From an uncultured Oscillospiraceae bacterium (GTDB lineage Bacteria; Bacillota; Clostridia; Oscillospirales; Acutalibacteraceae): a DNA stretch of 64,000 bases. The position numbers were made by a program, and so were the translations under genes. The notes below the pieces were generated by a model. That model worked only from the letters and a program-made list of their open reading frames with translations, made no database searches and was not told the origin of the DNA. Of the stretch, positions 17,226-27,567 are shown in pieces. Every line of letters starts with the position of its first letter. Position 1 is the stretch's first letter. The stretch spans positions 1 through 64,000 of the forward strand of contig CASEMN010000007.1 of assembly GCA_949289045.1 (NCBI GenBank). The letters are read 5' to 3'.

Positions 17226-17858
17226 TCACTTTATCTTTCTGAGATAACGGTTCTTTACCTTTTCTTCACTGAGAGTTGTAGAACGGTTATGTCCCGGGAA
17301 AACTGTATAATCCTTCTCCAAAGCTGCAAGTCTGCGGCAGGAAGCATCCATATCCACCGGATTTCCGCCTTCAAGGTCGGTTCTTCCGATTGTACGGCAG
17401 AAAAGGGTATCTCCTGAAAACATAACGTCACCGCAGATATAACATACGCCGCCCGGAGTATGTCCCGGAGTGTGCATTACTTTAATTTCAAGGCTTCCTA
17501 CATTTATTACGTCACCCTCATGAAGAAGAATGTCTGCCTTTACCGGCTTCTGCTCACCATATCCTTCAGGAGGCAAAAGACTGTACTTTGTATCCTCAAG
17601 ACACATTGCATCAAGCTCATGTATGGCAACCTTTGCACCTGTCTTTTCCTTTAAATCAGCAACACCCATAATATGGTCAAAATGGCCGTGTGTCAAAAAG
17701 ATATACTCTACTTCTTTTATATCTTCGTTTTCCACAAGAGCGGCAAGTCTTTCATTATATCCGCCTGCATCAAACACTGCCGCTTTCCCTGTGGTTTCAT
17801 CCACAAGCACGTAGCAGTTCGCCTGAAGAGGCCCTATGGGAAGAGTATATATTTTCAT
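17226..17858 (-). CDS. MBL-fold metallohydrolase (glyoxalase II-like)
   Basis: A 210-aa metallo-beta-lactamase-fold hydrolase. It shows the metal-binding motif THGHFDHIMG, then HTPGHTPGG, SGDTLF and the C-terminal FPGHNRSTT. The compact size matches the YqgX/YcbL type hydroxyacylglutathione hydrolase-like proteins, whose substrate in bacteria without glutathione is unclear. The start codon overlaps the dtd stop (TAATG), with AGGAG upstream inside dtd, so the two are translationally coupled. Confidence 0.87.
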   Translation of the reverse strand: MKIYTLPIGPLQANCYVLVDETTGKAAVFDAGGYNERLAALVENEDIKEVEYIFLTHGHFDHIMGVADLKEKTGAKVAIHELDAMCLEDTKYSLLPPEGYGEQKPVKADILLHEGDVINVGSLEIKVMHTPGHTPGGVCYICGDVMFSGDTLFCRTIGRTDLEGGNPVDMDASCRRLAALEKDYTVFPGHNRSTTLSEEKVKNRYLRKIK

Positions 17859-18313
17859 TATTTTTTCCACTCCTGAGTATCATAGATTATTGTTACGGGA
17901 CCGTCATTTATGAGAGAGACATCCATATCAGCGCCGAAAACACCGTTCTCGACCTTTTCTACTCCCAAATTCCTCAGATTCTGAGTAAACCTTTCATAAA
18001 GGCTCACAGCTGTATCTACCGGCGCAGATGCGGTAAAGGAGGGACGGTTGCCCTTTCTGCAATCGGCACACAGTGTAAACTGGGATACTACAAGTATCCC
18101 ACCATGAACATCCATAACAGAACGGTTCATCTTACCCTCTTCATCGCTGAACACACGAAGCTTTGTAAGCTTCTGCGCCATTAAATCAGCCTCTGCCTCG
18201 GTGTCTCCATCCATTACACCCAAAAGCACAAGATATCCTTTTTCTATACTTCCGGTTACTTCGCCATTAACGGTAACGCTGGCTTTTTTAACTCGCTGTA
18301 TAACTGCTTTCAT
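17858..18313 (-). CDS. dtd: D-aminoacyl-tRNA deacylase
   Basis: A 151-aa protein that hydrolyses D-aminoacyl-tRNA (and Gly-tRNA-Ala), protecting translation. Hallmarks are [23 protein letters not shown] at the N-terminus, [21 protein letters not shown] with the catalytic SQFTL region, and the NDGPVTI segment near the C-terminus that corresponds to the family Gly-cis-Pro region. It lies 2 bases after relA and overlaps the MBL gene, as in many Clostridia. Confidence 0.93.
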   Translation of the reverse strand: MKAVIQRVKKASVTVNGEVTGSIEKGYLVLLGVMDGDTEAEADLMAQKLTKLRVFSDEEGKMNRSVMDVHGGILVVSQFTLCADCRKGNRPSFTASAPVDTAVSLYERFTQNLRNLGVEKVENGVFGADMDVSLINDGPVTIIYDTQEWKK

Positions 18314-18315
18314 TT

Positions 18316-20496
18316 TTACATTCCGGACCTTTCTACGGACAGCATTCCGTTAATTTTACTTATTCTTCCGATTACAGAATTAAGATGCTCAACTCCGTTT
18401 ACGGTTATTGTCATAAGCAGAGTGCATCTGCCGTCTTTAAGTTCCCTTGTTGTAAGAGAATGAATCATAACGTGCATATTTGCAAGCTGACCCGAAACAT
18501 CGGCAATGAGTCCCACTCTGTCAATACAGGTTGCAAGAAGAGTAGCTTTGAACTCCTCTTTTACAGTATTGCTCCAGTAAGCGGGAATCCATCTGTCGGG
18601 TTCCGCCGCTGCGGCAATATCACGGGGCACATTGGTACAATTCCTGTTATGAATAGAAACACCGTGTCCTCTTGTTATAAATCCGATTATCTCATCACCG
18701 GGAAGAGGATTACAGCACTTTGAAAATTTAACAAGACAATTGTCGATTCCCTCGACAATTACTCCGTCGCTTCCTTTTTTCTTCTTTTCGGGAACAATCT
18801 TAATCTGGGATTCCTCTTTGGTTTTGAGAATTTTATTATATTCCTCTTTAATATGGGGCATCATGCGGATAACAGAAATTCCACCGTAACCGATTGCGGC
18901 ATAAAAATCGTCAAGAGTTGCACAGTGCTGTCTTTCCGCAAGCTTTGTAAGGAAAGACTGAAGCTCCTGGTCGTAAAGACGTATGAAATTACGCTTAAAC
19001 TCTCTTTCGAGTTCAGCTTTACCCTCGATAATGTTTTCCTCACGCTTCTCTTTCTTGAACCATGATCTTATCTTGTTTTTGGCTTCGCTGGTCTTTACAA
19101 TTTTAAGCCAGTCTCTGCTGGGTCCCTTGCCCTGCTGAGAAGAGGTAAGGACTTCCACGATTTCGCCGGTCTTTACTTTATAGTCAATTGGCACAATTCT
19201 GCCGTCAACCTTTGCACCAATCATTCTGTTGCCAACGGCTGAATGAATGGCATAGGCGAAATCTATTACTGTTGCGCCTGTTGGCAAACTTATAACATCG
19301 CCCTTGGGAGTAAAGACGAAAACTTCCTCCGGCACAAGGTCGCTTTTTATTGTACGGACGATTTCTTCAACGTCCTCGGTATCCTTCTGGCTTTCGAGAA
19401 GCTGACGAATCCATGAAAGACGCTCTTCAAACTTCTGAGTTCCTGAAATGCCCAGTTTATATTTCCAGTGAGCTGCGATACCATACTCAGCGGTATAATG
19501 CATCTCCCATGTTCTTATCTGAACCTCAAAGGGAATGCCCTCTTTGCCGATAACTGTTGTATGGAGGGACTGATACATATTTGCCTTTGGAGTTGAAATA
19601 TAATCCTTGAATCTTCCCGGAATAGGACGGAACATATCATGGATTATTCCAAGGCAGTTGTAGCAGTCTATAACTGTATCCACAATAATTCTTATGGCGT
19701 AAACGTCATATATCTCGTCAAAGTTCTTGTTCTGCATATACATCTTTCTGTATATGCCGTGAATACTTTTTACTCTGCCGTCAATATGGGCATCCTTGAC
19801 AGATTTACATACACGCTCTTCAATTCTACCCTTAATTTCATCAAGGTAATCTCTGCGTGATTTTCCCCTGACCTCAAGGGACTTTTCTATTTCAGAATAT
19901 CCCACCGGGTCAAGGTGCTTTATTGCGAGATCCTCAAGCTCCTCCTTAACGGCTCTGATACCGAGTCTATGAGCTATGGGAGCATAAATCTCAAGTGTTT
20001 CAAGAGCTTTATCCCTCTGCTTCTGAGGAGGCATAAACTCAAGGGTCCTCATATTGTGGAGTCTGTCCGCAAGTTTTATGATAATAACTCTTATATCCTC
20101 AGACATGGCAAGGAGCATCTTTCGAACATTCTCCGCCTGCACCTCTTCCCTTGTGGAAAGGGGCACTTTACCGAGCTTTGTAACTCCGTCAACAAGGGAG
20201 GCAACGGATTTTCCGAATTTTTCTGTTACGTCCTCAAGAGTTAAATCTGTATCCTCCACTACATCGTGAAGCAGCGCCGCAATTACTGACTCCTTATCCA
20301 TTCCAAGTTCTGCTACGATTTTTGCAACTAAAATGGGATGAATAACATAGGGCTGACCGGAACAGCGAAGCTGACCTTCATGGGCTCTGTTCGCCGTATT
20401 GAAAGCCTTATCAATCTGTTCAACATCCTCAGGAGAAAAAATCGTCACAAGAAGTTTTCTCAGTTCTTCATAATATTCTTTCGGTGTTTTATCCAT
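18316..20496 (-). CDS. relA: Bifunctional (p)ppGpp synthetase/hydrolase (Rel/SpoT)
   Basis: A 726-aa long RSH protein controlling the stringent response. It has an N-terminal HD hydrolase domain (HDVVEDTD near 77-84 intact, so hydrolysis is expected), a synthetase domain (about 235-350, with [20 protein letters not shown]), a TGS domain (about 385-445, [22 protein letters not shown]), a conserved-Cys region ([13 protein letters not shown]) and a C-terminal ACT domain. ATG at 20496 follows GAGGT and lies 5 bases after the recJ stop, so the two genes are one transcript. Confidence 0.95.
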   Translation of the reverse strand: MDKTPKEYYEELRKLLVTIFSPEDVEQIDKAFNTANRAHEGQLRCSGQPYVIHPILVAKIVAELGMDKESVIAALLHDVVEDTDLTLEDVTEKFGKSVASLVDGVTKLGKVPLSTREEVQAENVRKMLLAMSEDIRVIIIKLADRLHNMRTLEFMPPQKQRDKALETLEIYAPIAHRLGIRAVKEELEDLAIKHLDPVGYSEIEKSLEVRGKSRRDYLDEIKGRIEERVCKSVKDAHIDGRVKSIHGIYRKMYMQNKNFDEIYDVYAIRIIVDTVIDCYNCLGIIHDMFRPIPGRFKDYISTPKANMYQSLHTTVIGKEGIPFEVQIRTWEMHYTAEYGIAAHWKYKLGISGTQKFEERLSWIRQLLESQKDTEDVEEIVRTIKSDLVPEEVFVFTPKGDVISLPTGATVIDFAYAIHSAVGNRMIGAKVDGRIVPIDYKVKTGEIVEVLTSSQQGKGPSRDWLKIVKTSEAKNKIRSWFKKEKREENIIEGKAELEREFKRNFIRLYDQELQSFLTKLAERQHCATLDDFYAAIGYGGISVIRMMPHIKEEYNKILKTKEESQIKIVPEKKKKGSDGVIVEGIDNCLVKFSKCCNPLPGDEIIGFITRGHGVSIHNRNCTNVPRDIAAAAEPDRWIPAYWSNTVKEEFKATLLATCIDRVGLIADVSGQLANMHVMIHSLTTRELKDGRCTLLMTITVNGVEHLNSVIGRISKINGMLSVERSGM

Positions 20497-20501
20497 TTAC
20501 C

Positions 20502-22535
20502 TCACCCCTTTTGCAGTGATTTAAGTATTTCGGAATTTGCAAGATCCACTTTTGTGGACGGGTCATGTATCTCTATAAAAGAGCCATTCTTTTTTAGTAT
20601 GCCCATTTCGCAGAGAACTTCTGCGGCAATGGCTGTTTTACAGTAATTCAAATTAAATTTTCTGAGCCGCCAGTTTAAAAATTCAATAGGCAGACGCCAG
20701 CCGGAATTTGCAATTATGCACTTAAAAACAGCAGCAATATCCTTTCTGACAGGACAGGCTTTTTCCTTTTCCTCATCACTGAGTTCTTCCCCACGCTGCC
20801 ATTTTTCATAAAGCTCGATACATGAGAAAAACTCTTCCTCATCTTCATCTGAGGGCCTTGCCTCAACAAGTCTTACGCTTACTCTTTTTTCACCTCTGAA
20901 AACGTTTGCCTCAACCGTGACTGCAAGATCGATTACATCACCGGGAATGAAGCCGAACTCTTCGGGAGAAACTCCGAACTTCACAGCGGTAATGCTGCCG
21001 TTTCCTCTGTGAGCGGTAAGGCGCATATGCTTGCCTCCACCCATTCCCTCAACCTTATCAACAGTCATTTTGAAAAGTCCGAAAACAGGTTTAGGATTTT
21101 CTGCTCCGAAGGGCTCTATGCTCTCTATTACAGGGAGAATCGCAGGAGTGATATACGACGGATTAAGACGGCAGGAAAGCTCCAGCGTCGGGAAAATATC
21201 TGAAAAGCTTGCTGCGTATGTATTTATCCTTTTTTCAAATTCATCTATATTTTCTCTGTTAATGGAAAGACCTGCTGCAAGAGTGTGTCCGCCGAATTTT
21301 GTAAACAGCTCTGAACAATCAGCAAGGGCATCATAAAGCGAAAAGCCCTCTACGCTTCTGCCAGAACCTTTCGCCTCACCTGTTTCAGAGTCAACACTTA
21401 TTACAAAGCACGGTTTCCCGTACTGACGTGTAATTCTCGCCGCAACTATTCCTATAACTCCGCAGTGCCAGCCCTCGCCTTTTACAACGATAACTCTTGC
21501 ATATTTTTTAGACGGATTTTTTTCTATTGTATCCAGAGCCTCTGAAAGTATAGCCTGCTCAGTTTTCTGACGTTCTTCATTTGCAAGGCTAATTTCGCCT
21601 GCTATTGTTTCGCTCAGTTCCTCTTCTTCGCTTAAAAGAAGATTAAGGGCTCTGTTTGCACTGCCCATCCTGCCGGCAGCATTAATTCTCGGAGCAAGGG
21701 CAAAGGCAATTGTTGTAGAATCCACTTCTTTGCCACCGCATCCCGCCGCATTTAAAAGTGCGGCAATACCAGGTCGTGGTGAAGTATTTATAAGCTCCAA
21801 GCCGCGTTTTACTATCATTCTGTTTTCGCCTGTAAGAGGCACAACGTCGGCAACCGTGCCAAGTGCAACTATATCAGCATACTCGTCGGCAAGGGCTTCC
21901 GATCCTGCATTTTCCAAAGCTGTAGCAAGCTTAAAGGCAACGCCTACACCTGCAAGACATTTGCATTCTCCATGGCAATCCTCTCTGTGAGGGTCAACAA
22001 CCGCAACAGCTTTTGGCAGAACCTCTCCGGGCTGATGGTGGTCAGTTACCACAAGCTCCATTCCAAGCTTCTCAATATACTCTGCCTCTTCTATAGCGCT
22101 TACACCGTTATCCACTGTGACAATGAGCTTTACCTCTCTGTCATGAAGCTCTTTTATGGCTTCCATATTTAAACCGTAACCGTCGGCTTCACGGTCAGGA
22201 ATATAACAGATTACATCCGCTCCCCTTGCCTGCAAATAAGAATAAAGCAGTGCTGTTGCCGTTACTCCGTCCGCATCATAATCTCCGTAAACAGCTATGC
22301 GCTCAAAATTATCAATGGCAAGATTTATTCTTTCTGCAGCCTTTTCCATATCTGCATACATAAAGGGATCGGAAAGGATTATATCCGATGAGAAAAACTC
22401 CTCAATGGCTTCGGGAGTATCAACTCCCCTTGAAACTGTCAGAAGCGCTGCAAGGGGATCAAGCTCAAAGCGTTCTGCCGCCATTGCCGCTTTTTCCTTG
22501 CTGTACTGCGCTATTTTCCATTTGCTCCTTCTCAT
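20502..22535 (-). CDS. recJ: Single-stranded-DNA-specific exonuclease RecJ
   Basis: A 677-aa 5'-3' single-strand exonuclease for recombination and repair. The DHH domain has VYGDYDADGVTATALLYSYL and VTDHHQPGE (the DHH motif), the DHHA1 domain has KFGGHTLAAGLSI, and a C-terminal OB-like and accessory region follows. I start it at the ATG at 22535 with GGGGTG upstream; six extra residues are possible from 22553. It appears to be the first gene of the long minus-strand series that continues through relA, dtd and hemZ. Confidence 0.93.
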   Translation of the reverse strand: MRRSKWKIAQYSKEKAAMAAERFELDPLAALLTVSRGVDTPEAIEEFFSSDIILSDPFMYADMEKAAERINLAIDNFERIAVYGDYDADGVTATALLYSYLQARGADVICYIPDREADGYGLNMEAIKELHDREVKLIVTVDNGVSAIEEAEYIEKLGMELVVTDHHQPGEVLPKAVAVVDPHREDCHGECKCLAGVGVAFKLATALENAGSEALADEYADIVALGTVADVVPLTGENRMIVKRGLELINTSPRPGIAALLNAAGCGGKEVDSTTIAFALAPRINAAGRMGSANRALNLLLSEEEELSETIAGEISLANEERQKTEQAILSEALDTIEKNPSKKYARVIVVKGEGWHCGVIGIVAARITRQYGKPCFVISVDSETGEAKGSGRSVEGFSLYDALADCSELFTKFGGHTLAAGLSINRENIDEFEKRINTYAASFSDIFPTLELSCRLNPSYITPAILPVIESIEPFGAENPKPVFGLFKMTVDKVEGMGGGKHMRLTAHRGNGSITAVKFGVSPEEFGFIPGDVIDLAVTVEANVFRGEKRVSVRLVEARPSDEDEEEFFSCIELYEKWQRGEELSDEEKEKACPVRKDIAAVFKCIIANSGWRLPIEFLNWRLRKFNLNYCKTAIAAEVLCEMGILKKNGSFIEIHDPSTKVDLANSEILKSLQKG

Positions 22536-22657
22536 CAATACACCCCGTTTCATATCTGCTTATTTTATCATTTTTTGCTTATTTATTCAATAATTAAGGG
22601 CGAATATTATAAAATTTTGAGCTGTAACAGAAAAAAACTGCCTTATTTCATTTATTC

Positions 22658-22686
22658 TTGACAACCAATAAAGCATTTAGTAGTAT
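22658..22686 (+). promoter_or_regulatory. Candidate promoter of VanZ gene
   Basis: TTGACA (22658-22663), 17-base spacer, TAGTAT (22681-22686), 67 bases before the start codon. The -10 matches only four of six consensus positions. Confidence 0.45.
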
Positions 22687-22752
22687 TATATCTATCTTTT
22701 ATAAATAGATTTTACATATTGTAATTAATGCTAATCTCACGGATGTGAATTT

Positions 22753-23337
22753 ATGGATGAATTATTTATACAAACAATAATACTGATTATTGGGGCAATA
22801 CTTATTTATGTTTTAGTAAGACGCTCAAAGTTTAAAAAAGACAAATGTCTTAAAGCAAACTATAAATATGAGTTTTCAAGGATTCTATTTATAGTTTACA
22901 TAGTAGGACTTTTAGGTGTGCTTTTGCTCCCCGTAATCAGAATGGGTTATTCAAATAACAACGGTTTTTACTGCCACATTGTGACCTATGAATGGGACTA
23001 TAACCTTATACCGTTCAAAACTATTTCAGAACAGCTTGGATTTTTAAACAGCGACATGGATAAAGCTAAGAACGGACTGCTAAACCTGTTTGTAAACAGC
23101 TGTCTTTTCATTCCGTTCCCTGCAATTTTAAAATTTGCTTTCCAAAAGCTTAAAACCGTTTACTGTTTTCTTATCCCATTTGCTTCAATAATACTGTGCG
23201 AATTTTTACAGTATATCCCAGGCAGAAGGTCGGATATTGACGACGTTATATTGAACGCTGCTGGTCTTGCAGTCGGAATGGTAATTTTACTGCTGGTACA
23301 GAACAAAAAGTTTTTTAAAGTCCAAAGCGAAAACTAA
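22753..23337 (+). CDS. VanZ-like membrane protein
   Basis: A 194-aa protein with four to five transmembrane helices and the VanZ pattern: YNLIPFKTI after the second helix, NLFVNSCLFIPFPAIL in the third and FLQYIPGRRSDIDDVILNAAGLAVG near the C-terminus. VanZ proteins confer low-level teicoplanin resistance in some enterococci, but most chromosomal homologues have no tested role. It is a single gene on the plus strand, convergent with the LCP gene and sharing a terminator with it. Confidence 0.82.
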   Translation: MDELFIQTIILIIGAILIYVLVRRSKFKKDKCLKANYKYEFSRILFIVYIVGLLGVLLLPVIRMGYSNNNGFYCHIVTYEWDYNLIPFKTISEQLGFLNSDMDKAKNGLLNLFVNSCLFIPFPAILKFAFQKLKTVYCFLIPFASIILCEFLQYIPGRRSDIDDVILNAAGLAVGMVILLLVQNKKFFKVQSEN

Positions 23338-23343
23338 AAACAG

Positions 23344-23373
23344 CCCTCCCGTAATCCAAAGACTGCGGGAGGG
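23344..23373. terminator. Bidirectional terminator between VanZ and LCP genes
   Basis: Stem CCCTCCCG / CGGGAGGG. The minus strand continues with CTGTTTTT, the plus strand with a shorter T run, so it ends both convergent genes, more strongly on the minus strand. Confidence 0.8.
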
Positions 23374-23408
23374 TTTCATGTACACTTATTTAATTTAACT
23401 TACTTTAA

Positions 23409-24416
23409 TTAGTTATAAAGGAACTCTCTCAAAATCCTGGCATTTTCTGCAAAGTCAGGAGCAAACATACTCCTGCCACCCATACCGGTCATGCCGCCGT
23501 ATGTTCCCTCTGCGGGCAAAGTCATGCGCTCAAACTCTACTCCAAGGAACTCGGGTGCTATAAGCATAAGCTTTGCAATTTCTCCCTGAGTGAAATTGGT
23601 CTGGATCATAGGAAGAATCTGATTGAGCAGCTCATTGAGAGTTGAAACACTTGCGTTCTTGACCTTATCGGCACAGGCCTGAACAACAGTCTGCTGACGC
23701 TTTACTCTCTGCCAGTCGCTGTCGATTTCACGGATACGTGCATAAGATAAAGCAGTCTTACCATCTAAATGGCTGACACCCTCATGTACATTTGTGCCGG
23801 GTACAGAATTAAGATACACCGCTTCTTCAGCAGTAAGGTTTACGTCAATGCCACCGATGAGATCAACTATATATTCAACGCTGGTGAAATTGACTCTTAC
23901 AAAATGGTCAACGTCAACACGGAAACACTCTCGAACCTCTTCCATTACAAGATCCGCTCCGCCGTAACGGAAACAGTGAGTAAGCCAGTCATACTGACCC
24001 TTGTACGGTCCTTCGAGAATCGGAACACCCATACCACGTTCAAGACTTACAAGCTTTGCAGTATGATCCTTTTTATTGATGCTCAAAAGCATCATACTGT
24101 CGGAGCGAGCATTGTCGGAAAAATCTTTTGTACGCTCATCTGTTCCCAAAATAAGAACATTAAGAACATTTTCATCTTTATATATTTCCCCGCTGGGAAT
24201 TCCCTGAGGATCAACCTGCTCAAGACCTGACAAGTCAAGATCTATCTGGTCCTCATCACCTTCCTGAATGGTTTCGTATTCTTTCTTACCGTCATCATAG
24301 TTAATTAGATTCAGCTTACCTTTTACGAAAGCAAAACCTGTAATAAAAGCGACCAGCAAAAGAAGAATCAGTACAAGAGCAACTATTTTACCTTTTTTCT
24401 TTTTCTTAGTAGCCAT
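23409..24416 (-). CDS. LytR-CpsA-Psr (LCP) family protein
   Basis: A 335-aa membrane-anchored enzyme of the family that transfers undecaprenyl-linked polymers such as capsule or teichoic acid to peptidoglycan. It has a basic N-terminus (ATKKKKKGK), one transmembrane helix (about 12-32) and an extracellular LCP domain with the conserved NVLILGTDER, DNARSDSMMLLSI, LVSLERG and DWQRVKRQQ segments; the Arg and Asp residues bind the pyrophosphate lipid. The start at 24416 has GGGGG 6 bases upstream. It sits next to the capsule locus but has its own promoter and terminator. It is a good candidate for attaching the capsule. Confidence 0.9.
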   Translation of the reverse strand: MATKKKKKGKIVALVLILLLLVAFITGFAFVKGKLNLINYDDGKKEYETIQEGDEDQIDLDLSGLEQVDPQGIPSGEIYKDENVLNVLILGTDERTKDFSDNARSDSMMLLSINKKDHTAKLVSLERGMGVPILEGPYKGQYDWLTHCFRYGGADLVMEEVRECFRVDVDHFVRVNFTSVEYIVDLIGGIDVNLTAEEAVYLNSVPGTNVHEGVSHLDGKTALSYARIREIDSDWQRVKRQQTVVQACADKVKNASVSTLNELLNQILPMIQTNFTQGEIAKLMLIAPEFLGVEFERMTLPAEGTYGGMTGMGGRSMFAPDFAENARILREFLYN

Positions 24417-24473
24417 CATAATCCCCCGTCAAAATTTTATTTTATTATATGATTTTCGGCATCATTTTTGTGT

Positions 24474-24502
24474 ATTGTAACACTCTGTCAAAACAATGTC
24501 AA
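24474..24502 (-). promoter_or_regulatory. Promoter of LCP gene
   Basis: TTGACA (24502-24497), 17-base spacer, TACAAT (24479-24474) on the minus strand, about 58 bases before the start codon. Confidence 0.8.
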
Positions 24503-24575
24503 CCACACCGTCGTACCTGTGTAATATTTCTAATAAATAATTACGAATTTTAGAATATAAAGGAAAAAGTTAAAA

Positions 24576-24619
24576 ATGAGCACCACATCATTACCAAAAG
24601 GCACTGATACGGTGCTCAT
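24576..24619 (-). terminator. Terminator of the capsule operon
   Basis: Stem ATGAGCACC / GGTGCTCAT; on the minus strand it runs into TTTTTAACTTTTT. It starts 6 bases after the stop of the last BY-kinase gene and closes the long capsule transcript. Confidence 0.85.
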
Positions 24620-24625
24620 ATTACA

Positions 24626-26119
24626 TTATGATTTTATTATACGGCCTGAAGAGTCCTCTCTCTTTCCGGTATCACGAAGTTTACCCTGACGAGAATAGTG
24701 ACCATAGTGTCCATACTTATAGCCATAACTATAACTGTAATTATATCGCCTACTTTTGGCGCTTGCATCACTGTTGAAAATATATCCCAGCATATTTATT
24801 CCGCTCATATCAAGAGCCTGTATGCCTTCCCTTATACGCATCATCTTTGTATGGTCGTATCTTATAACATATAAAGCCGAATCCACATAGCGTGCCATCA
24901 TCGATGCGTCTGCCAACAATTGTGCCGGAGCTGTATCCAAAATAACTATATCCGCACGCTGGCAAAGCTGATTAATAAGCACCTCCATATTGTGTCCGGC
25001 AAGAAGAGCCGCATCGGTTTTAGTACCTTCACCACCGTACAATACCTGTATAGTCTTCTCTTTATCAACTTTAACAGTACATAGCTCATCCTCAAGGGAT
25101 ATTTCATTCTTCAATACCGAAACGGTGCCTTCATGAGGATCTTCGTCACCGAGAACAGTTGCTACTGAGGGATTACGCAAATCACAATCCACCAAAATAA
25201 CCTTTTTTCCCTCTCTTGCCATTAATATGGCAAGATTAGCTGCTACAGTAGTTTTTCCCTCACCAGGAATTGAGCTTGTGACAAGAAGTGTCTTAAGATT
25301 CTTTTCTTCAACTTCCTTAAGTATTCTCATACACAAATTACGCATTGATTCCAGATACAATCCAGGTATTCTTTGATTCAAAATGCATAACGGCGCTTCC
25401 TTATGATTCCTGCGTTTTTTGACTTTAACATAAGGAATACTGGCCAAATGAGTAAGATTTATGTGCTTTTTAAGTTGAGAGGTAGATTTTACGTTCTTAT
25501 GCATAAGCATAAATACCGCCAAAACCAGTGCACTGAGTACAACACCCTGCAAAGCACCTTTTTTATAGGAGCCACGAATTACAACTTCCTTATTTGCATC
25601 TGCTGGAACTCCTGTTTCGTCAAGAATCTGAAGTTTTGTTTGACCAAAAACAAATTCGCCCACCTGAGGATAATATTCTATTACTGCGTGGAGCAAATCG
25701 TATGCCATCTGTGGATCATTTGATGTCACCGTCATAGTAAGTAAGTTTGCATTTTCTTCAGCAGTAACACTAATAGTTCCGGGAAGAGAATCTAAACCCA
25801 TAGCATCAGCTACCACATCTGCCAAAACTCCGCTTGTTAACACATAGGGAAATACGGAAGCCATCTGCTGAGCAGATTGTGTATCAAGACTGTTTCCGCT
25901 GGTTGTAATTACAGACATTGTCGCTGAAGCAACATACTGAGGAGTATAAGAACGGGTCGTAGAAAAATACGATCTCAAGGTACAACCTACAATCAAAACT
26001 AAAAGTATTATCCACAACTTTTTGATAGCGTACAAAAAATCGGATACTATATTCAGTAAATCTATCTTCTCTGGATCTTGATTTTTTTTGATATCTTCCA
26101 TTTTATTATATTCACTCAT
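24626..26119 (-). CDS. BY-kinase with fused Wzz domain, second copy
   Basis: A 497-aa single-chain capsule co-polymerase/tyrosine kinase. It has an N-terminal Wzz-like part with two membrane helices (about 33-50 and 188-208), then a cytoplasmic kinase with Walker A (SSIPGEGKTTVAANLA), Walker A' (VILVDCDLRNP) and Walker B (ADIVILDTAPA). A C-terminal tyrosine cluster, YNYSYSYGYKYGHYGHY, should be autophosphorylated. It controls polymer length and export. ATG at 26119 overlaps the end of the preceding kinase gene (ATGAGTGA), with AGAGGAAAA upstream; longer starts inside that gene are rejected. It is followed immediately by the operon terminator. Confidence 0.9.
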   Translation of the reverse strand: MSEYNKMEDIKKNQDPEKIDLLNIVSDFLYAIKKLWIILLVLIVGCTLRSYFSTTRSYTPQYVASATMSVITTSGNSLDTQSAQQMASVFPYVLTSGVLADVVADAMGLDSLPGTISVTAEENANLLTMTVTSNDPQMAYDLLHAVIEYYPQVGEFVFGQTKLQILDETGVPADANKEVVIRGSYKKGALQGVVLSALVLAVFMLMHKNVKSTSQLKKHINLTHLASIPYVKVKKRRNHKEAPLCILNQRIPGLYLESMRNLCMRILKEVEEKNLKTLLVTSSIPGEGKTTVAANLAILMAREGKKVILVDCDLRNPSVATVLGDEDPHEGTVSVLKNEISLEDELCTVKVDKEKTIQVLYGGEGTKTDAALLAGHNMEVLINQLCQRADIVILDTAPAQLLADASMMARYVDSALYVIRYDHTKMMRIREGIQALDMSGINMLGYIFNSDASAKSRRYNYSYSYGYKYGHYGHYSRQGKLRDTGKREDSSGRIIKS

Positions 26120-27560
26120 TGGCTTTTCCTCTATCTTTACCATATTGTGTATACCGGCTGTAGCTATAGCGGCCAACTGTTTGAGCAGTAAGGTTTTCAA
26201 AGGAAATAACTCTGTTAAGCACTACTCCTAAAACATGGCATCCCGTATTTCTTAAAGTATCCATAACGTCATTTATATCCTCTGCCAAAATGAAATTCTG
26301 ACGTACAACAAGCAAAACCTCATCGGCACATCTTGCAAGCAGCTCAGCATCTCCTATGGTGCCTGCCGGAGGACTATCAATAATCACATAATCCACAAGC
26401 TTTTTGCAGGTGTTTATAAGTTTATACATTTTTTGAAGGTTTTCTGACTTCAATATATCAGAAGAAGTTGAGTAACTGTTTCGTCCCCCAATAAAGAACA
26501 AATTATTAACATGGGTTTTCATTACCAAATCTTCCGAATGTGTTCCGTCTGTAAGGAACTCGCTGAGTTCCTTTCCTTCCTCCGGCTGAACACCCAGTAT
26601 CAGGAACTGAGACGGTCTGCGCAAATCTCCGTCAATAATCAAAATCTTCTTTTGGCGCTGTGCCAGACTTATTGCAATATTGGCGGCAACAGTGGATTTT
26701 CCTTCATTTTCAGAAACGCTGCTAACAAGAAGCACTTTGCTATCACGTTTAGCCATTTTGTATTCGATACGTGAAACGAATTTGCGGTAGCTTTCAACAA
26801 AAGAGAATCCTGCCAAGGGCTGGTTTACCAGCATCGCCTTTTTCTTGCGACTTAATAACTCTTTTAGAGTCTTAATCTTCGGTTCATAAGGAAGTTCACC
26901 AAGACTTGAAGCATCAAGCTTCAGTTCAACTTCTCTTTCCTGTTTAATTGTATCGCGGAAAAATGAAAGAACAGCAAAAAGGCCGGCAAGAAGAACAGCG
27001 GCCGCCAAAAAAGCAAGCTTCATAACCCGCTGTGCATTTAGCGGATTAGATGGAGACATAGGAATTTGAGGTTTATTTAAAGGCTCCATAACAGCATTAC
27101 CTAAAGAAAAATAGGAGACCTTTGTATAATTATCCATAATAGCATGAATGGTATCATAAGCCACTCGAGGAGATGAAGAAGTTACTGACAGCTCGAGCAA
27201 ATTTGTATCCTGAATAACATTGCTTTTTATTTCCGCATCAATTGAATCAACGCCAAGCTCTTCACACAAAATCTTATTCATAGCAGAGCTTTCTATAATT
27301 TTCTGGAAAGTTCCCGCCATTTCATTAGCCGTGCTTAAACTTGAATATGAGCCTACATCAAGTTTGCTTGTTATTGCAAAAGTTGCGGATGTAGTATAAT
27401 CAGGTTCATATGTAACGCTTACTCCTACATATGCAAATATCGCCGCTGCAAGAGCAGCAAGCAAAATAACCCACCAATTGACAATAACATCGTGAATCAA
27501 AGTAAACGGCTCAATGCGGTTATTTTCCAGCATATCATTGATTTTTGTGTCCTTGCTCAT
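26112..27560 (-). CDS. BY-kinase with fused Wzz domain, first copy
   Basis: A 482-aa protein with the same architecture as its downstream neighbour: Wzz region with helices at about 29-49 and 180-201, Walker A at about 280-291 (SSVSENEGKSTVAANIA), Walker A' ILIIDGDLRRPSQ and Walker B YVIIDSPPAG. Its tyrosine tail is shorter (GRYSYSRYTQYGKDRG). Many Firmicutes split these functions into two proteins (CpsC/CpsD), so two fused kinases in a row is unusual. The PHP phosphatase two genes upstream is the likely antagonist. AGGAG precedes the ATG. Confidence 0.9.
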   Translation of the reverse strand: MSKDTKINDMLENNRIEPFTLIHDVIVNWWVILLAALAAAIFAYVGVSVTYEPDYTTSATFAITSKLDVGSYSSLSTANEMAGTFQKIIESSAMNKILCEELGVDSIDAEIKSNVIQDTNLLELSVTSSSPRVAYDTIHAIMDNYTKVSYFSLGNAVMEPLNKPQIPMSPSNPLNAQRVMKLAFLAAAVLLAGLFAVLSFFRDTIKQEREVELKLDASSLGELPYEPKIKTLKELLSRKKKAMLVNQPLAGFSFVESYRKFVSRIEYKMAKRDSKVLLVSSVSENEGKSTVAANIAISLAQRQKKILIIDGDLRRPSQFLILGVQPEEGKELSEFLTDGTHSEDLVMKTHVNNLFFIGGRNSYSTSSDILKSENLQKMYKLINTCKKLVDYVIIDSPPAGTIGDAELLARCADEVLLVVRQNFILAEDINDVMDTLRNTGCHVLGVVLNRVISFENLTAQTVGRYSYSRYTQYGKDRGKANE

Positions 27561-27567
27561 ATTTTTC

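Noticed and set aside
22753..23337. VanZ gene as evidence of glycopeptide resistance
   Set aside because: No vanHAX or regulatory genes nearby; isolated VanZ-like genes are common in Firmicutes.
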